Positions 1 through 7,153 are shown, counted from the stretch's first letter. The stretch is DNA of 8,256 nt from JAJZMF01 sp035702845 (GCA_035702845.1 DASSZK010000047.1:1-8256), one strand, 5' to 3'. Numbers and translations are program-made. The notes: generated by a model from the letters alone, not told the origin.

Positions 1-1
1 A

Positions 2-535
2 GGATGCGAGTTCGACGTCCTAACGGCGGCGGGGCAGCGCCGGGTGAGCGTGCGGGCCTGGCGGGGTGGGCAGCTGTGGTCGGCGACCGAGATGGGGCGC
101 CCCAAGTTGTCCGAGGGCGACCTCGAGAGGTGCAATATCGGCCACGGGCAGCTGCTCGTCGATGTCGGTAACCCGCATTTGGTGGTCTTAGGGCCAGACC
201 CGGCGACCGTGGACGTAGCCGCTCTGGGGCCGTCGCTCAGTGCCGGCGCTGGAGCTGCCACCGGGGGGCTCAATGTGGAGTTCGTCTGCCTTGGTCCCGG
301 GCGCGACGAGGTGACGATGCGGGTATGGGAAAGAGGCGTGGGCGAGACGCAGGCTTGCGGTACGGGGTCAGTGGCGGCAGCCACTGCGATGCATTACTGG
401 GGACGCGTCGGGCCCAAGGTGACGGTCCGCCAACCTGGCGGGGCCGCCGAGGTAGAGCTGCGCCCGGAGGGCACGGCGGTCCTCGTTGGGCCAAGCCGCA
501 GGATCGGAAGGTGTGTGTGGGCCTCGCAAATATAG
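2..535 (+). CDS. dapF: Diaminopimelate epimerase, C-terminal part (5' end outside window)
   Basis: DapF interconverts LL- and meso-diaminopimelate in the cytoplasm, the penultimate step of lysine synthesis and the source of the DAP used in peptidoglycan. The frame is open from base 2, so only the last 177 residues are present. Visible family marks, counted within the fragment, are a GNPHLVV segment near residue 54, an ERGVGET stretch near residue 110, and ACGTGS with the second catalytic cysteine at residue 119 (TGC at 356-358). The first catalytic cysteine lies in the missing N-terminal half, so integrity of the whole enzyme cannot be judged. An in-frame GTG at 44 is not the real start, because DapF-like sequence (CEFDVLTAAG) continues upstream of it. 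The stop (TAG, 533-535) lies just before hflX on the same strand, with dapC and dapE further on, so the gene sits in a DAP-pathway cluster. I am confident of the family. Confidence 0.93.
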   Translation, partial: GCEFDVLTAAGQRRVSVRAWRGGQLWSATEMGRPKLSEGDLERCNIGHGQLLVDVGNPHLVVLGPDPATVDVAALGPSLSAGAGAATGGLNVEFVCLGPGRDEVTMRVWERGVGETQACGTGSVAAATAMHYWGRVGPKVTVRQPGGAAEVELRPEGTAVLVGPSRRIGRCVWASQI

Positions 536-545
536 AGTCGGCGTC

Positions 546-1892
546 TTGAGCCTGATCGAACGCAGTTTCAGGGAGAAGATCGTGCTCGTCGGGGTCACTC
601 TGCCGCCCGACGGCGTGTTCGCCCCAGGACTGGAGAGTGTCTTGGCACCGGCCGGTCGAGGCGACGAGGACGAGACCGAGCGTCATCTCGATGAGCTGGC
701 CCTGTTGGTGGCCACCGCCGGAGCCGACGTCGTCGCGCGGGTGCACCAGCGTCGCGCCCGGCCGGACCCTGCCACATATATAGGCAAAGGCAAAGCGCAC
801 GAGCTGCGCGAGGTGTCGGAAGCGACGGACGCTGACACCGTGGTGTTCGATGACGAGCTGACGCCGGCCCAGTCGCGGAACTTGGAAAAGATCCTCGGTC
901 GCACGGCTATCGACCGGACAGCGGTGATCCTCGACATATTTGCTCAGAACGCCTCGACAGAGGAAGGCAAAGTCCAGGTTGAGCTGGCCCAGCTGCGTTA
1001 CCGGCTGCCTCGCCTTCGTGGCCGCGGCGTTGCGCTGTCTCAGCAAGCTGGCCGTATCGGTACCCGAGGGCCCGGAGAGACCCAGCTCGAGGTCGACCGT
1101 CGCCGCCTGGTGCGCCGAGTCCACCGGCTCGAGGAGGAACTGGCGGAACTGGAGGGACGCCGCCGAACTCAGCGCCAGAGCCGTCGTCGTAGCCGCCTGT
1201 ACTCCGTGTCATTGGTCGGCTACACCAACGCGGGGAAGTCCACTTTGCTCAATTCCCTGACCGGAGCCGGCGCCGAGGCTGACGCCCGGCTCTTCGCCAC
1301 ATTGGACCCCAGGACGAAGAGGTTCACGCTCCCCGGTGGCGAGCCGGTGCTGATATCGGACACCGTCGGGTTCGTGCGCAAGTTGCCGCACCAGTTGGTG
1401 GAGGCATTCCGCAGCACATTGGAGGTCGTCAAAGAGGCCGACCTTTTGGTGCACCTGGTCGACTCGTCCTCGCCAGACACGGACGCGCAGATCGATGCCG
1501 TTAGGGCAGTCCTTGGGGAAATAGGCGCCGGCGACATCCCCGAGCTTATGGTGTTCAATAAAAGCGACCTAGCGCAGGTCGGAGCGGAGCTCCTATGTCG
1601 GCGCCACCCTGGTTCCCTTGCAATCTCGGCGGCCACCGGTGCTGGTCGTGAGCGGCTCCTCGCCGCAGTCGCTGCCCAACTGCGATCAACGAACCGGGTC
1701 CTGCGGCTGAGCGTGCCCTTTAGCCGGGGCGACGTCATGGCCGCTTTGCACCGCGAAGGCGAGGTTCTGTCAGCCGTCGAGGAGACGTCCGCCACTCAGG
1801 TCGACGTCAAATTGCCCCTGGCAGCCTTCAGCCAGTTCGAGCCCTTTATTGTCGCTCACGACGGAGGCGGCGCCGCGCAGAAAGGTGCCTGA
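546..1892 (+). CDS. hflX: GTPase HflX, ribosome-associated
   Basis: HflX is a GTPase of the TRAFAC/OBG-like group that binds the 50S subunit and splits stalled or stress-damaged ribosomes. Numbered from TTG546 the protein has 448 residues: an N-terminal HflX domain (about 1-180, with YIGKGKAHEL and the block ending RGPGETQLE at 177-182), a basic coiled-coil linker (about 183-220), the G domain, and a C-terminal domain from about 385. G-domain motifs are intact: P-loop GYTNAGKST at 225, DTVGF at 272 and NKSD at 338. The start is uncertain. TTG546 gives MSLIERSFREKIVLVG, which keeps a segment I recall as conserved in actinobacterial homologues and leaves a 10-base gap after dapF, but its ribosome site is weak (AGAG, 534-537). 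TTG486 and GTG513 would overlap dapF. GTG582 has a better site (AGGGAG, 570-575) but would cut into the first strand. Probably co-transcribed with dapF. Confidence 0.95.
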   Translation: MSLIERSFREKIVLVGVTLPPDGVFAPGLESVLAPAGRGDEDETERHLDELALLVATAGADVVARVHQRRARPDPATYIGKGKAHELREVSEATDADTVVFDDELTPAQSRNLEKILGRTAIDRTAVILDIFAQNASTEEGKVQVELAQLRYRLPRLRGRGVALSQQAGRIGTRGPGETQLEVDRRRLVRRVHRLEEELAELEGRRRTQRQSRRRSRLYSVSLVGYTNAGKSTLLNSLTGAGAEADARLFATLDPRTKRFTLPGGEPVLISDTVGFVRKLPHQLVEAFRSTLEVVKEADLLVHLVDSSSPDTDAQIDAVRAVLGEIGAGDIPELMVFNKSDLAQVGAELLCRRHPGSLAISAATGAGRERLLAAVAAQLRSTNRVLRLSVPFSRGDVMAALHREGEVLSAVEETSATQVDVKLPLAAFSQFEPFIVAHDGGGAAQKGA

Positions 1893-1923
1893 CCTGACTT
1901 TCCTAAGAGCCCGCTCAGTCTTT

Positions 1924-1960
1924 CCCTGTCGCCGCCCCTGTCCCTGTCGCCGTTACGGCG
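1924..1960 (+). repeat. Direct repeat and hairpin just upstream of the dapC ribosome site
   Basis: The 78-base gap between hflX and dapC holds two exact copies of CCCTGTCGCCG (1924-1934 and 1942-1952, period 18), with a third partial CCCTGT at 1936-1941. The second copy flows into a perfect five-pair hairpin, CGCCG-TTA-CGGCG (1948-1960), which directly abuts the AGGAGG of dapC. There is no T-run, so a terminator is not supported. A role in setting dapC translation is only a guess. Confidence 0.5.
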
Positions 1961-1966
1961 AGGAGG
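1961..1966 (+). promoter_or_regulatory. Ribosome binding site of dapC
   Basis: AGGAGG lies four bases before ATG1971. It is a full consensus and fixes the dapC start. Its left edge touches the hairpin at 1948-1960, so folding of that hairpin could affect access to it. Confidence 0.75.
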
Positions 1967-1970
1967 TCTC

Positions 1971-3113
1971 ATGCCCCCGGTCCATAGAACGCCGTTCGCA
2001 CCACCGCCTTATCCGTACGCGCGCCTCGACACCGTAAGAGCGGCGGCCACCCGGACGCATGGCGAAGTGGTCGACCTTTCGGTAGGGAGCCCATGCGACC
2101 CGCCGAGCACATCGGTGCTGAAGGCTTTGGCCGAGCCGGATGCTGGGGGCGCGACCCGCTCGTACCCGTCGTCTGCCGGCTCGCCCGCGGCCCGGCGCGC
2201 CGCGGCAACTTGGATGACCGAGCGGCTCGGTGCCGAGGTCGACGCTTCTTGTGTCGCCCTGTGCATCGGGACGAAGGAGCTCGTTGCCGGCTTGCCGTCC
2301 TGGCTGAACTTACGTCGGCCTGATCGCGACACCGTGTTGTACCCGGCGCTGTCTTACCCGACCTACGAGATGGGCGCGGTCTTGGCGGGCTTGCGGCCTG
2401 TGGCGGTTCCCGTCGACGACGAGTTCCGGCTGCGCCTGGACGCGGTTCGCGCCGAAGATGCCGGGCGCGCGCTGCTCTTGTGGGCCAACAGCCCGGGAAA
2501 TCCCGCTGGTCAACTGGACGATCTCGTCGCCGTCGCCGCTTGGGGGCGCGAGCATGATGTGCTCGTAGCCAGCGACGAGTGTTATGCCGAGCACACGTGG
2601 GCGCAGCCGCCCTCGAGCGTACTGAGCGGGACGGGCGGCGACCATACCGGGCTGCTCGCGCTGCACTCGCTGTCCAAACGCAGCAACCTCGCGGGTTTGC
2701 GCTTCGGTTGGTACGCAGGGGACCCCGAAGTGGTCGCTTTCGTTCGTGAGGTGCGCCAGCATGCGGGCTTTATGGTGCCAGGGCCTGCTCAGAGGGCGGG
2801 CATCGTCGCCCTGGAGGACACCGATCACGCCGGCGCGCAAAGAGACCGCTACCACCGGCGTCTTTTGCGCCTTCGTCAAGTCCTAGATGCGGTGGGCGTT
2901 CCGGCGACCATGCCAGAAGGTGGGATATACCTATGGGCCCGTGCGCCTGGTGGTGACTCCTGGGCATTCACCCAGATGCTGGCCGAGAAGGTCGGGATGA
3001 TCGTCTCGCCCGGTGAGTTCTATGGCCCAACGGGAGACGGCTTTGTCAGGGTGGCTGCTGTTGCCACGGACGAGGCCATCGAGACGCTAGCCGTGCGGGC
3101 AGGCCTCGGCTGA
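1971..3113 (+). CDS. dapC: N-succinyldiaminopimelate aminotransferase (class I/II PLP enzyme)
   Basis: Fold type I, PLP-dependent aminotransferase of 380 residues, predicted to transfer an amino group from glutamate to N-succinyl-2-amino-6-ketopimelate. Visible landmarks are the N-terminal substrate segment with LSVGSPCDPP (near 37), NSPGNPAG at 173-180 (PLP-binding Asn), DECY at 202-205 (Asp to the pyridine nitrogen, Tyr to the ring oxygen), and SLSKRSNLAGLRFGW with the Schiff-base lysine at K236. A C-terminal arginine in GDGFVRVAA should hold the substrate carboxylate. ATG1971 is chosen for its consensus ribosome site. From sequence alone the family could also be another aspartate-aminotransferase-like enzyme, but the next gene is dapE, its start overlaps the dapC stop by one base, and dapF lies upstream, so the DAP step is the natural reading. 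The exact substrate is inferred from this context. Confidence 0.88.
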   Translation: MPPVHRTPFAPPPYPYARLDTVRAAATRTHGEVVDLSVGSPCDPPSTSVLKALAEPDAGGATRSYPSSAGSPAARRAAATWMTERLGAEVDASCVALCIGTKELVAGLPSWLNLRRPDRDTVLYPALSYPTYEMGAVLAGLRPVAVPVDDEFRLRLDAVRAEDAGRALLLWANSPGNPAGQLDDLVAVAAWGREHDVLVASDECYAEHTWAQPPSSVLSGTGGDHTGLLALHSLSKRSNLAGLRFGWYAGDPEVVAFVREVRQHAGFMVPGPAQRAGIVALEDTDHAGAQRDRYHRRLLRLRQVLDAVGVPATMPEGGIYLWARAPGGDSWAFTQMLAEKVGMIVSPGEFYGPTGDGFVRVAAVATDEAIETLAVRAGLG

Positions 3114-4174
3114 TGGCGGATTTGCTCGATCTCGTGGCAACGCTTGTCGATATCCCCTCGGTTTCCTTCAATGAAAGCGCCCTTGCCGACTATGTCGAGG
3201 GGCGGCTCCGGGCTTTACCGGGTTTACAAGTCGACCGCGTCGGGGACAACGTGGTCGCCCGCACGGGGGGCACTGGTGCGCTCCGGCGCAGGGTGATCGT
3301 GGCAGGTCATCTCGATACCGTGCCGCCCAATGGCAACGAGCGGGCCCGGGTGGAAGGCGACACCTTGTGGGGCCTCGGCGCGACGGACATGAAGGGCGGC
3401 CTCGCTGTGATGCTGGAGATCGCTGCACGTGCGCACGAGGCCCGTGACGATCTGAGCCTCATTTTCTACGTGGCCGAGGAGGTGGCACGCGTGCACAGTG
3501 GGCTGCTGCAACTGCGCCGGGAGCGCCCGGATTTCGTCGAGGCCGATGTCGCCTTGATCTGCGAGCCGACTAGCGGTGCTGTTGAAGCCGGGTGCCAAGG
3601 AGTGATCAAGGCCGAGGTCGCCCTCCGAGGTGCGCGGGCGCACGTATCGCGCCCATGGAAAGGGCGCAACGCACTGCACCGCCTGGCACCGCTGCTTGCC
3701 GCCGTGGCCCACTGGAACGGTCGTACCGTGGGATTGGACGGCTGTCACTATGTGGAGGCGTTGCAGGCCGTGACCGTCTCGGGGGGCGTGGCGTCCAACG
3801 TCGTGCCTGATGAGGCCCGCTTGGAGATCAACCACCGGTTCGCGCCCGACAGGAGCACCGAGCAAGCCTGGGAGTGGCTGGAAGGCTTTGTCGCGCCGTT
3901 CTTGGAGCCCGGCGACACCCTAACGTTGCGCGACAGTGCTCCGAGCGCGCCACCCGGGCTCGAGGACCCGCTGCTCGCCTCCCTGGTGAAACGATCCGGG
4001 GCCCCGGTAGTGGCGAAATTGGGTTGGACCGACGTGGCGTTCTTTGCCGAGCAGGGGATCCCCGCCGCCAACTTCGGGCCGGGGAACCCCGAGCTCTCTC
4101 ACACCGCGGGGGAAATGGTGACCCGTCAGTCGCTCGAAGACTGCTTGGGGATCATATGGTCGGTGCTGTCGTAG
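3113..4174 (+). CDS. dapE: Succinyl-diaminopimelate desuccinylase (M20 metallopeptidase family)
   Basis: DapE removes the succinyl group from N-succinyl-LL-DAP to give LL-DAP, the substrate of DapF. The 353-residue protein has the M20 zinc-site pattern: GHLDTVP with H66 and D68, TDMKGG with D92 (bridging ligand), AEEVA with E122 (general base) and E123 (ligand), CEPT with E151, and SHTAGE near the C-terminus with H330. The segment from about 160 to 270 fits the lid/dimerisation domain, including GARAHVSRPWKGRNALHR. All catalytic residues that I can place are present. ATG3113 overlaps the dapC stop in TGATG, implying translational coupling and near-equal output. The 3' end runs 23 bases into the convergent manA-like gene. 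M20 relatives such as ArgE share these motifs; the dapC neighbour favours DapE. The dapD gene that would supply the succinylated intermediate is not in the window. Confidence 0.92.
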   Translation: MADLLDLVATLVDIPSVSFNESALADYVEGRLRALPGLQVDRVGDNVVARTGGTGALRRRVIVAGHLDTVPPNGNERARVEGDTLWGLGATDMKGGLAVMLEIAARAHEARDDLSLIFYVAEEVARVHSGLLQLRRERPDFVEADVALICEPTSGAVEAGCQGVIKAEVALRGARAHVSRPWKGRNALHRLAPLLAAVAHWNGRTVGLDGCHYVEALQAVTVSGGVASNVVPDEARLEINHRFAPDRSTEQAWEWLEGFVAPFLEPGDTLTLRDSAPSAPPGLEDPLLASLVKRSGAPVVAKLGWTDVAFFAEQGIPAANFGPGNPELSHTAGEMVTRQSLEDCLGIIWSVLS

Positions 4175-5168
4175 GCGGTCGGCACCAGATGGCCTCGAGG
4201 TCCCCGGTCACCTCCACCGGCCCAGCACTATAAGGCACGACGAGGGACTGGCCTTTTTCCACTTCCAGTTCCCACGTCTGGCCCTTTAGTTGGCCTGCGC
4301 CTTTGGTGATAATGATTACGGCAAACCCCGCCGGAAGCTGCGCGCCGGCGCGAGCAAGATGAGCGCGGAAATAGTCTGCGGCGGCTGCCGGCATGAGGTC
4401 GGCGAGGGGGGAACCAGCCGGCGCGCGGTCCCTCACCATCAACTGGTCGAGCGCTTCGCGGCTGAACGCCTTTTCTGACACGCAGGAAAGCGCGAGGTCT
4501 TTGCCGAGGCCCAGCTCGCCGCCTTCTGGGTCAAGGTCAAAACCGGCGGTTTCGATCATGATGGAAAAGTCGGTGGGTTCTTGCAGTTCCACTGAGAAGA
4601 CGCCTTCGCCGATGGCGTGGGCAGTGCCGGCGGGCACGAGCACGCTGTCGCCTGGCTGCACCGCCAACTCGTGCATGTTGGCGAGCATCGCTGCGGTGTC
4701 CTGGGATGCATGCCACTGCATGAGCTGGCTGTGGGGTACGTCGTGACGCCATCCGAGGTAGACCGACGGAGCCGCTCCTTTGGTCGCCAGTACCACCCAT
4801 GACTCGGTCTTTCCATGACGCGAACCCAAGTGGCGCAGCGCGAACGCCCGTGAGGGGTGCACGTGGACCGGCAGCCGTTGGCCGGCGTCGAGCAGTTTGA
4901 CGAGCAGCTCGGTCGATGCGCCGTAAGCGGCCACATGTGCGGGCCCGAGCCATTCCTCGGGTGCGGCCTCGACCGCGTCGCGAAGGCGCGTGCCGTCGGG
5001 TAGCGCTGAAAGGCCGTCCGCACTCTCGCCCCATCTCGGCGTCGTGGAACCGACCCAGTCCTCCGGGCGGTAGTCGTCCAGCGCCGGTTCGTCCCGCAAG
5101 GCAGCGATGGCTGCGCCTCCCAGGTAGAACTGGCGGGGTTGGTTGGGACCGAGCAGGACTGGTATCAC
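4152..5168 (-). CDS. manA: Class I mannose-6-phosphate isomerase-like cupin enzyme
   Basis: Predicted to interconvert mannose-6-phosphate and fructose-6-phosphate, feeding GDP-mannose and glycan synthesis or mannose use. The 338 residues include the zinc cupin of the family: LPVHVHPS with H102 and H104, GKTESWVVL with E122, and GTAHAIGEG with H184. A second, weaker cupin-like region lies near the C-terminus (about 275-330). The usual Gln of the Q-x-H pair is His here, and the later segment reads LQEPTDFSIMIE, so this belongs to the shorter, divergent branch of class I enzymes rather than the E. coli-like branch of roughly 390 residues. The start is GTG at 5168-5166, with GGTGAG three bases upstream, a rather tight spacing. 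The stop lies inside dapE (convergent 23-base overlap). It is divergent from the sugar kinase, whose likely product could be its substrate. An exact substrate other than mannose-6-phosphate cannot be excluded. Confidence 0.85.
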   Translation of the reverse strand: MIPVLLGPNQPRQFYLGGAAIAALRDEPALDDYRPEDWVGSTTPRWGESADGLSALPDGTRLRDAVEAAPEEWLGPAHVAAYGASTELLVKLLDAGQRLPVHVHPSRAFALRHLGSRHGKTESWVVLATKGAAPSVYLGWRHDVPHSQLMQWHASQDTAAMLANMHELAVQPGDSVLVPAGTAHAIGEGVFSVELQEPTDFSIMIETAGFDLDPEGGELGLGKDLALSCVSEKAFSREALDQLMVRDRAPAGSPLADLMPAAAADYFRAHLARAGAQLPAGFAVIIITKGAGQLKGQTWELEVEKGQSLVVPYSAGPVEVTGDLEAIWCRPPTTAPTI

Positions 5169-5212
5169 AGGCTCACCATATAGGGACGAGCCGGCGATGG
5201 GGCCGCCCCGGA

Positions 5213-5275
5213 TTGACAGGCTTGACGCGACAGCCTGACGCGACAGGCCCGACGTCAGCGGTCGATCGAGACAGG
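5213..5275. repeat. Periodic GACAG motif and inverted repeat between manA and the sugar kinase gene
   Basis: TGACGCGACAG occurs twice with a 13-base period (5223-5233 and 5236-5246). GACAG starts at 5215, 5229, 5242 and 5270, that is at steps of 14, 13 and 28. An inverted repeat, CAGGCT-N9-AGCCTG, spans 5217-5237. The block lies in the shared upstream region of two divergent sugar-metabolism genes, a usual place for an operator, but I recognise no known regulator site. The rest of the 184-base gap (5169-5352) shows no clear sigma-70 promoter. Confidence 0.5.
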
Positions 5276-5352
5276 CGCGATCAGGGGAGGCTTGTGGAAC
5301 ACCCCTTGGCGGTTAGGACGCTCCACCGTGGCGCGCATGGCAAGCTTGCTGA

Positions 5353-6375
5353 ATGGGCTTAGGAGGCGCAGTTCTGGTGGTAGGCGAGTGCCTGGCGGAC
5401 ATCAAGCCCGTCGAGGTCCCTGGCGCAGTTACCCGAGTGGCGGGTGTGTCGCAGGCTGGGAAGAGCCTGGTCGCCTTCCCGGGTGGGGGCCCCGCCAACA
5501 TAGCGGTCGGGTTGGCTCGCCTTGGTGTCCCGGTCGCCTTTGCGGGCAGGTTTGCCCGTGAGGGGCTCGGCCCGTGGCTACTCGACCATGTGACCGGGTC
5601 GGGGGTGGACACATCGTTCTCGGTCGCGAGCCCTAGCCCCGCGACGATCGCCCTTGTGACCATGGGAGAAGCCGGGGGTGCCACCTATGCTTTTTATGGG
5701 CCTGGCACTGCGGACTGGCAATGGTCGCTCGACGAGTTGCCCGACGCGCAGGCTCTTGCCGGTCACGAACCACCTGTAGTCGCAGTGCACACCGGCTCCC
5801 TGGCGACCGCACTCGACCCTGGCGCCGAAGTCCTTGCCGGATGGCTTGGGAAGCTGCGGCGAGACTGTGGCGTGACGCTCAGCTACGACCCCAATGTCCG
5901 TCCCGGTCTCATGCCCATGGACCGGATGGTCTCGCGCGTCGAGGCGTTCGTGGGCTTGTCAGACCTGGTCAAGGTGAGCCTTGACGACCTTGAAGCGCTT
6001 TACCCGGGGCGTGATGCCGAACGCATCGCAGGCCGCTGGCTTGAGGGCCGGCCGGGCGTGGTCGTCGTGACCATGGGGGCTGACGGTGCCATGGCATGGT
6101 CACGCTCGGGGAGCAGGGGCATGTGCCCAGCGCCCAAGGTCGATGTCACGGACACGATCGGCGCGGGGGACAGCTTCATGTCGGCGCTGCTGGCTCATTT
6201 CCTCGAGCAAGGGCAATTGTCGTATGCCGCTCTGGCGGAGCTTCCCGAGCCAGAGTTGGGGTCCGCTCTGCGCAGGGCCATAACCGCTAGCGCCATAACC
6301 TGTACGCGGTCTGGGGCTAACCCTCCGACCGCAGCAGAGCTGGCCGGCTTCGAGCAACATTGGCAACAGAAATGA
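5353..6375 (+). CDS. PfkB-family carbohydrate kinase, probably fructokinase
   Basis: Ribokinase/PfkB-fold sugar kinase of 340 residues. Seen: first strand VLVVGECLADI (7-17), PfkB signature 1 at GGGPANIAVGLARLG (44-58), SYDPNVRP at 177-184 (the D-x-N-x-R pattern typical of bacterial fructokinases), KVSLDDLEALYPG from K207, VVVTMGADGA, and signature 2 DTIGAGDS with the catalytic base D273. All points to ATP-dependent phosphorylation of a furanose-type sugar. Fructose is favoured by the D-x-N-x-R motif and by the divergent mannose-6-phosphate isomerase gene, but other sugars are possible. The start is uncertain: ATG5353 keeps the first strand but has a poor ribosome site, whereas a full AGGAGG lies inside the frame at 5361-5366 and could serve CTG5374 or GTG5377, giving a protein seven or eight residues shorter. 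The stop lies inside an 18-base tandem duplication. Confidence 0.87.
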   Translation: MGLGGAVLVVGECLADIKPVEVPGAVTRVAGVSQAGKSLVAFPGGGPANIAVGLARLGVPVAFAGRFAREGLGPWLLDHVTGSGVDTSFSVASPSPATIALVTMGEAGGATYAFYGPGTADWQWSLDELPDAQALAGHEPPVVAVHTGSLATALDPGAEVLAGWLGKLRRDCGVTLSYDPNVRPGLMPMDRMVSRVEAFVGLSDLVKVSLDDLEALYPGRDAERIAGRWLEGRPGVVVVTMGADGAMAWSRSGSRGMCPAPKVDVTDTIGAGDSFMSALLAHFLEQGQLSYAALAELPEPELGSALRRAITASAITCTRSGANPPTAAELAGFEQHWQQK

Positions 6376-6396
6376 CCGTGGCAACGGAAATGACCG
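6361..6396 (+). repeat. 18-base tandem duplication carrying the kinase stop codon
   Basis: TGGCAACAGAAATGACCG (6361-6378) is followed at once by TGGCAACGGAAATGACCG (6379-6396), with one mismatch. The first copy encodes the last residues WQQK and the TGA stop. Because 18 is a multiple of three, the second copy keeps frame and places a backup TGA at 6391-6393. It looks like a recent replication-slippage duplication. Confidence 0.85.
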
Positions 6397-6425
6397 CCCA
6401 TAGCGAGACGGCTGCACGGGCGTAA

Positions 6426-6454
6426 CTCCGTGTCGCCGCGGCAAACTAACGGAG
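6426..6454. other. Inverted repeat between convergent kinase and lexA genes
   Basis: CTCCGT (6426-6431) pairs with ACGGAG (6449-6454) around a 17-base loop that includes the palindrome GCCGCGGC (6435-6442). It sits in the 109-base gap between two convergent genes, where a two-way terminator would be expected. There is no T-run on either side, so an intrinsic terminator is not established. Confidence 0.35.
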
Positions 6455-6484
6455 CAGCGGCTAGGGATCTCGAAAGCGGGGGAC

Positions 6485-7153
6485 TTACAGCCTACGCAGT
6501 ACCGTTACCACTTTGCCGAAGATGGTGACGTCCTGCGGGCTCAGGACCATCGGCACCATGGAGGAGTTGGCGGGCAGCAGCACGACGTCGGGGCGTTTGC
6601 GTCCAAGGGTCTTCACGGTAGCTTCCCCGCCGGGAAGCCCAGCGGCAATAATCTCGCCAACCTCAGCGTCGGGTTGTTGCCGGACCACGACATAGTCGCC
6701 CGGGAGGATCCCTGCTTCGATCATCGATTCCCCTCGCACGCGAAGCATGAACAGGTTCCCGCTACCGGTCAGGTCTTCGGGGAGCGGGTACAGCTCCTCG
6801 ATGTTCTCAGACGCCAAAACGTTGGTACCCGCTGCTATATCGCCCAGCAAAGGGACGTGGCGCACTGGCCTTGCCTCGATGGCAGATCCTGAGGCGGGGT
6901 CATAGCGCACTTCGAGTGCGCGCGGCTTTGTGGGGTCACGCCGCAAATAGCCTTGACGTTCCAAGGTCTTTAGGTGTGACTGGACGGTCGAAGTAGATGC
7001 CAGCCCGACCGCCGCTCCGATCTCGCGCACCGAGGGTGGGTAGCCGCGCTGGCGGACCTCCTCGGCAATAAAGTCCAAGATCTCCTTACGTTTCGAGGAG
7101 AGCTGGGCTTCTACGCTTTGCGTCTTGGCTAAGGGCCTAGTCCCCTCGGTCAC
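6485..7153 (-). CDS. lexA: SOS-response repressor LexA
   Basis: LexA represses DNA-damage genes and cleaves itself when stimulated by RecA filaments. The 222-residue protein has an N-terminal winged helix-turn-helix (about 20-85, with SVREIGAAVGLASTSTVQSHLKT-type helices at 41-63) and an S24 peptidase domain. The cleavage site is A108-G109 in DIAAGT. The nucleophile is S143 in RGESMIEAGILPGDYV and the general-base lysine is K181 in ATVKTL, so self-cleavage should work. Relative to many actinobacterial proteins it has a short N-terminal lead of about 18 residues before the first helix. The start is GTG at 7153-7151, with AGGAGG six bases upstream (7165-7160 on the minus strand). A promoter with a LexA box over the -35 lies about 50-75 bases upstream, so the gene is autorepressed. 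It is transcribed away from a second SOS-type promoter. Identification is secure. Confidence 0.97.
   Translation of the reverse strand: MTEGTRPLAKTQSVEAQLSSKRKEILDFIAEEVRQRGYPPSVREIGAAVGLASTSTVQSHLKTLERQGYLRRDPTKPRALEVRYDPASGSAIEARPVRHVPLLGDIAAGTNVLASENIEELYPLPEDLTGSGNLFMLRVRGESMIEAGILPGDYVVVRQQPDAEVGEIIAAGLPGGEATVKTLGRKRPDVVLLPANSSMVPMVLSPQDVTIFGKVVTVLRRL

Noticed and set aside
556..570. Possible LexA box GAAC...GTTT near the hflX start
   Set aside because: The half-sites are separated by three bases rather than four, and the position is inside the likely coding region.
270..1124. 284-codon open frame on the minus strand across dapF and hflX
   Set aside because: Entirely antisense to two securely identified genes, with no family motif.
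2310..2879. 189-codon minus-strand open frame inside dapC
   Set aside because: Antisense to dapC, whose PLP motifs are intact. No independent support.
3224..3865. 213-codon minus-strand open frame inside dapE
   Set aside because: Antisense to dapE with all zinc ligands present. A GC-rich shadow frame.
5213..5218. TTGACA as a -35 element for the sugar kinase
   Set aside because: No acceptable -10 lies 16-19 bases downstream (the sequence there is TGACGC-like), and it is within the GACAG repeat block.
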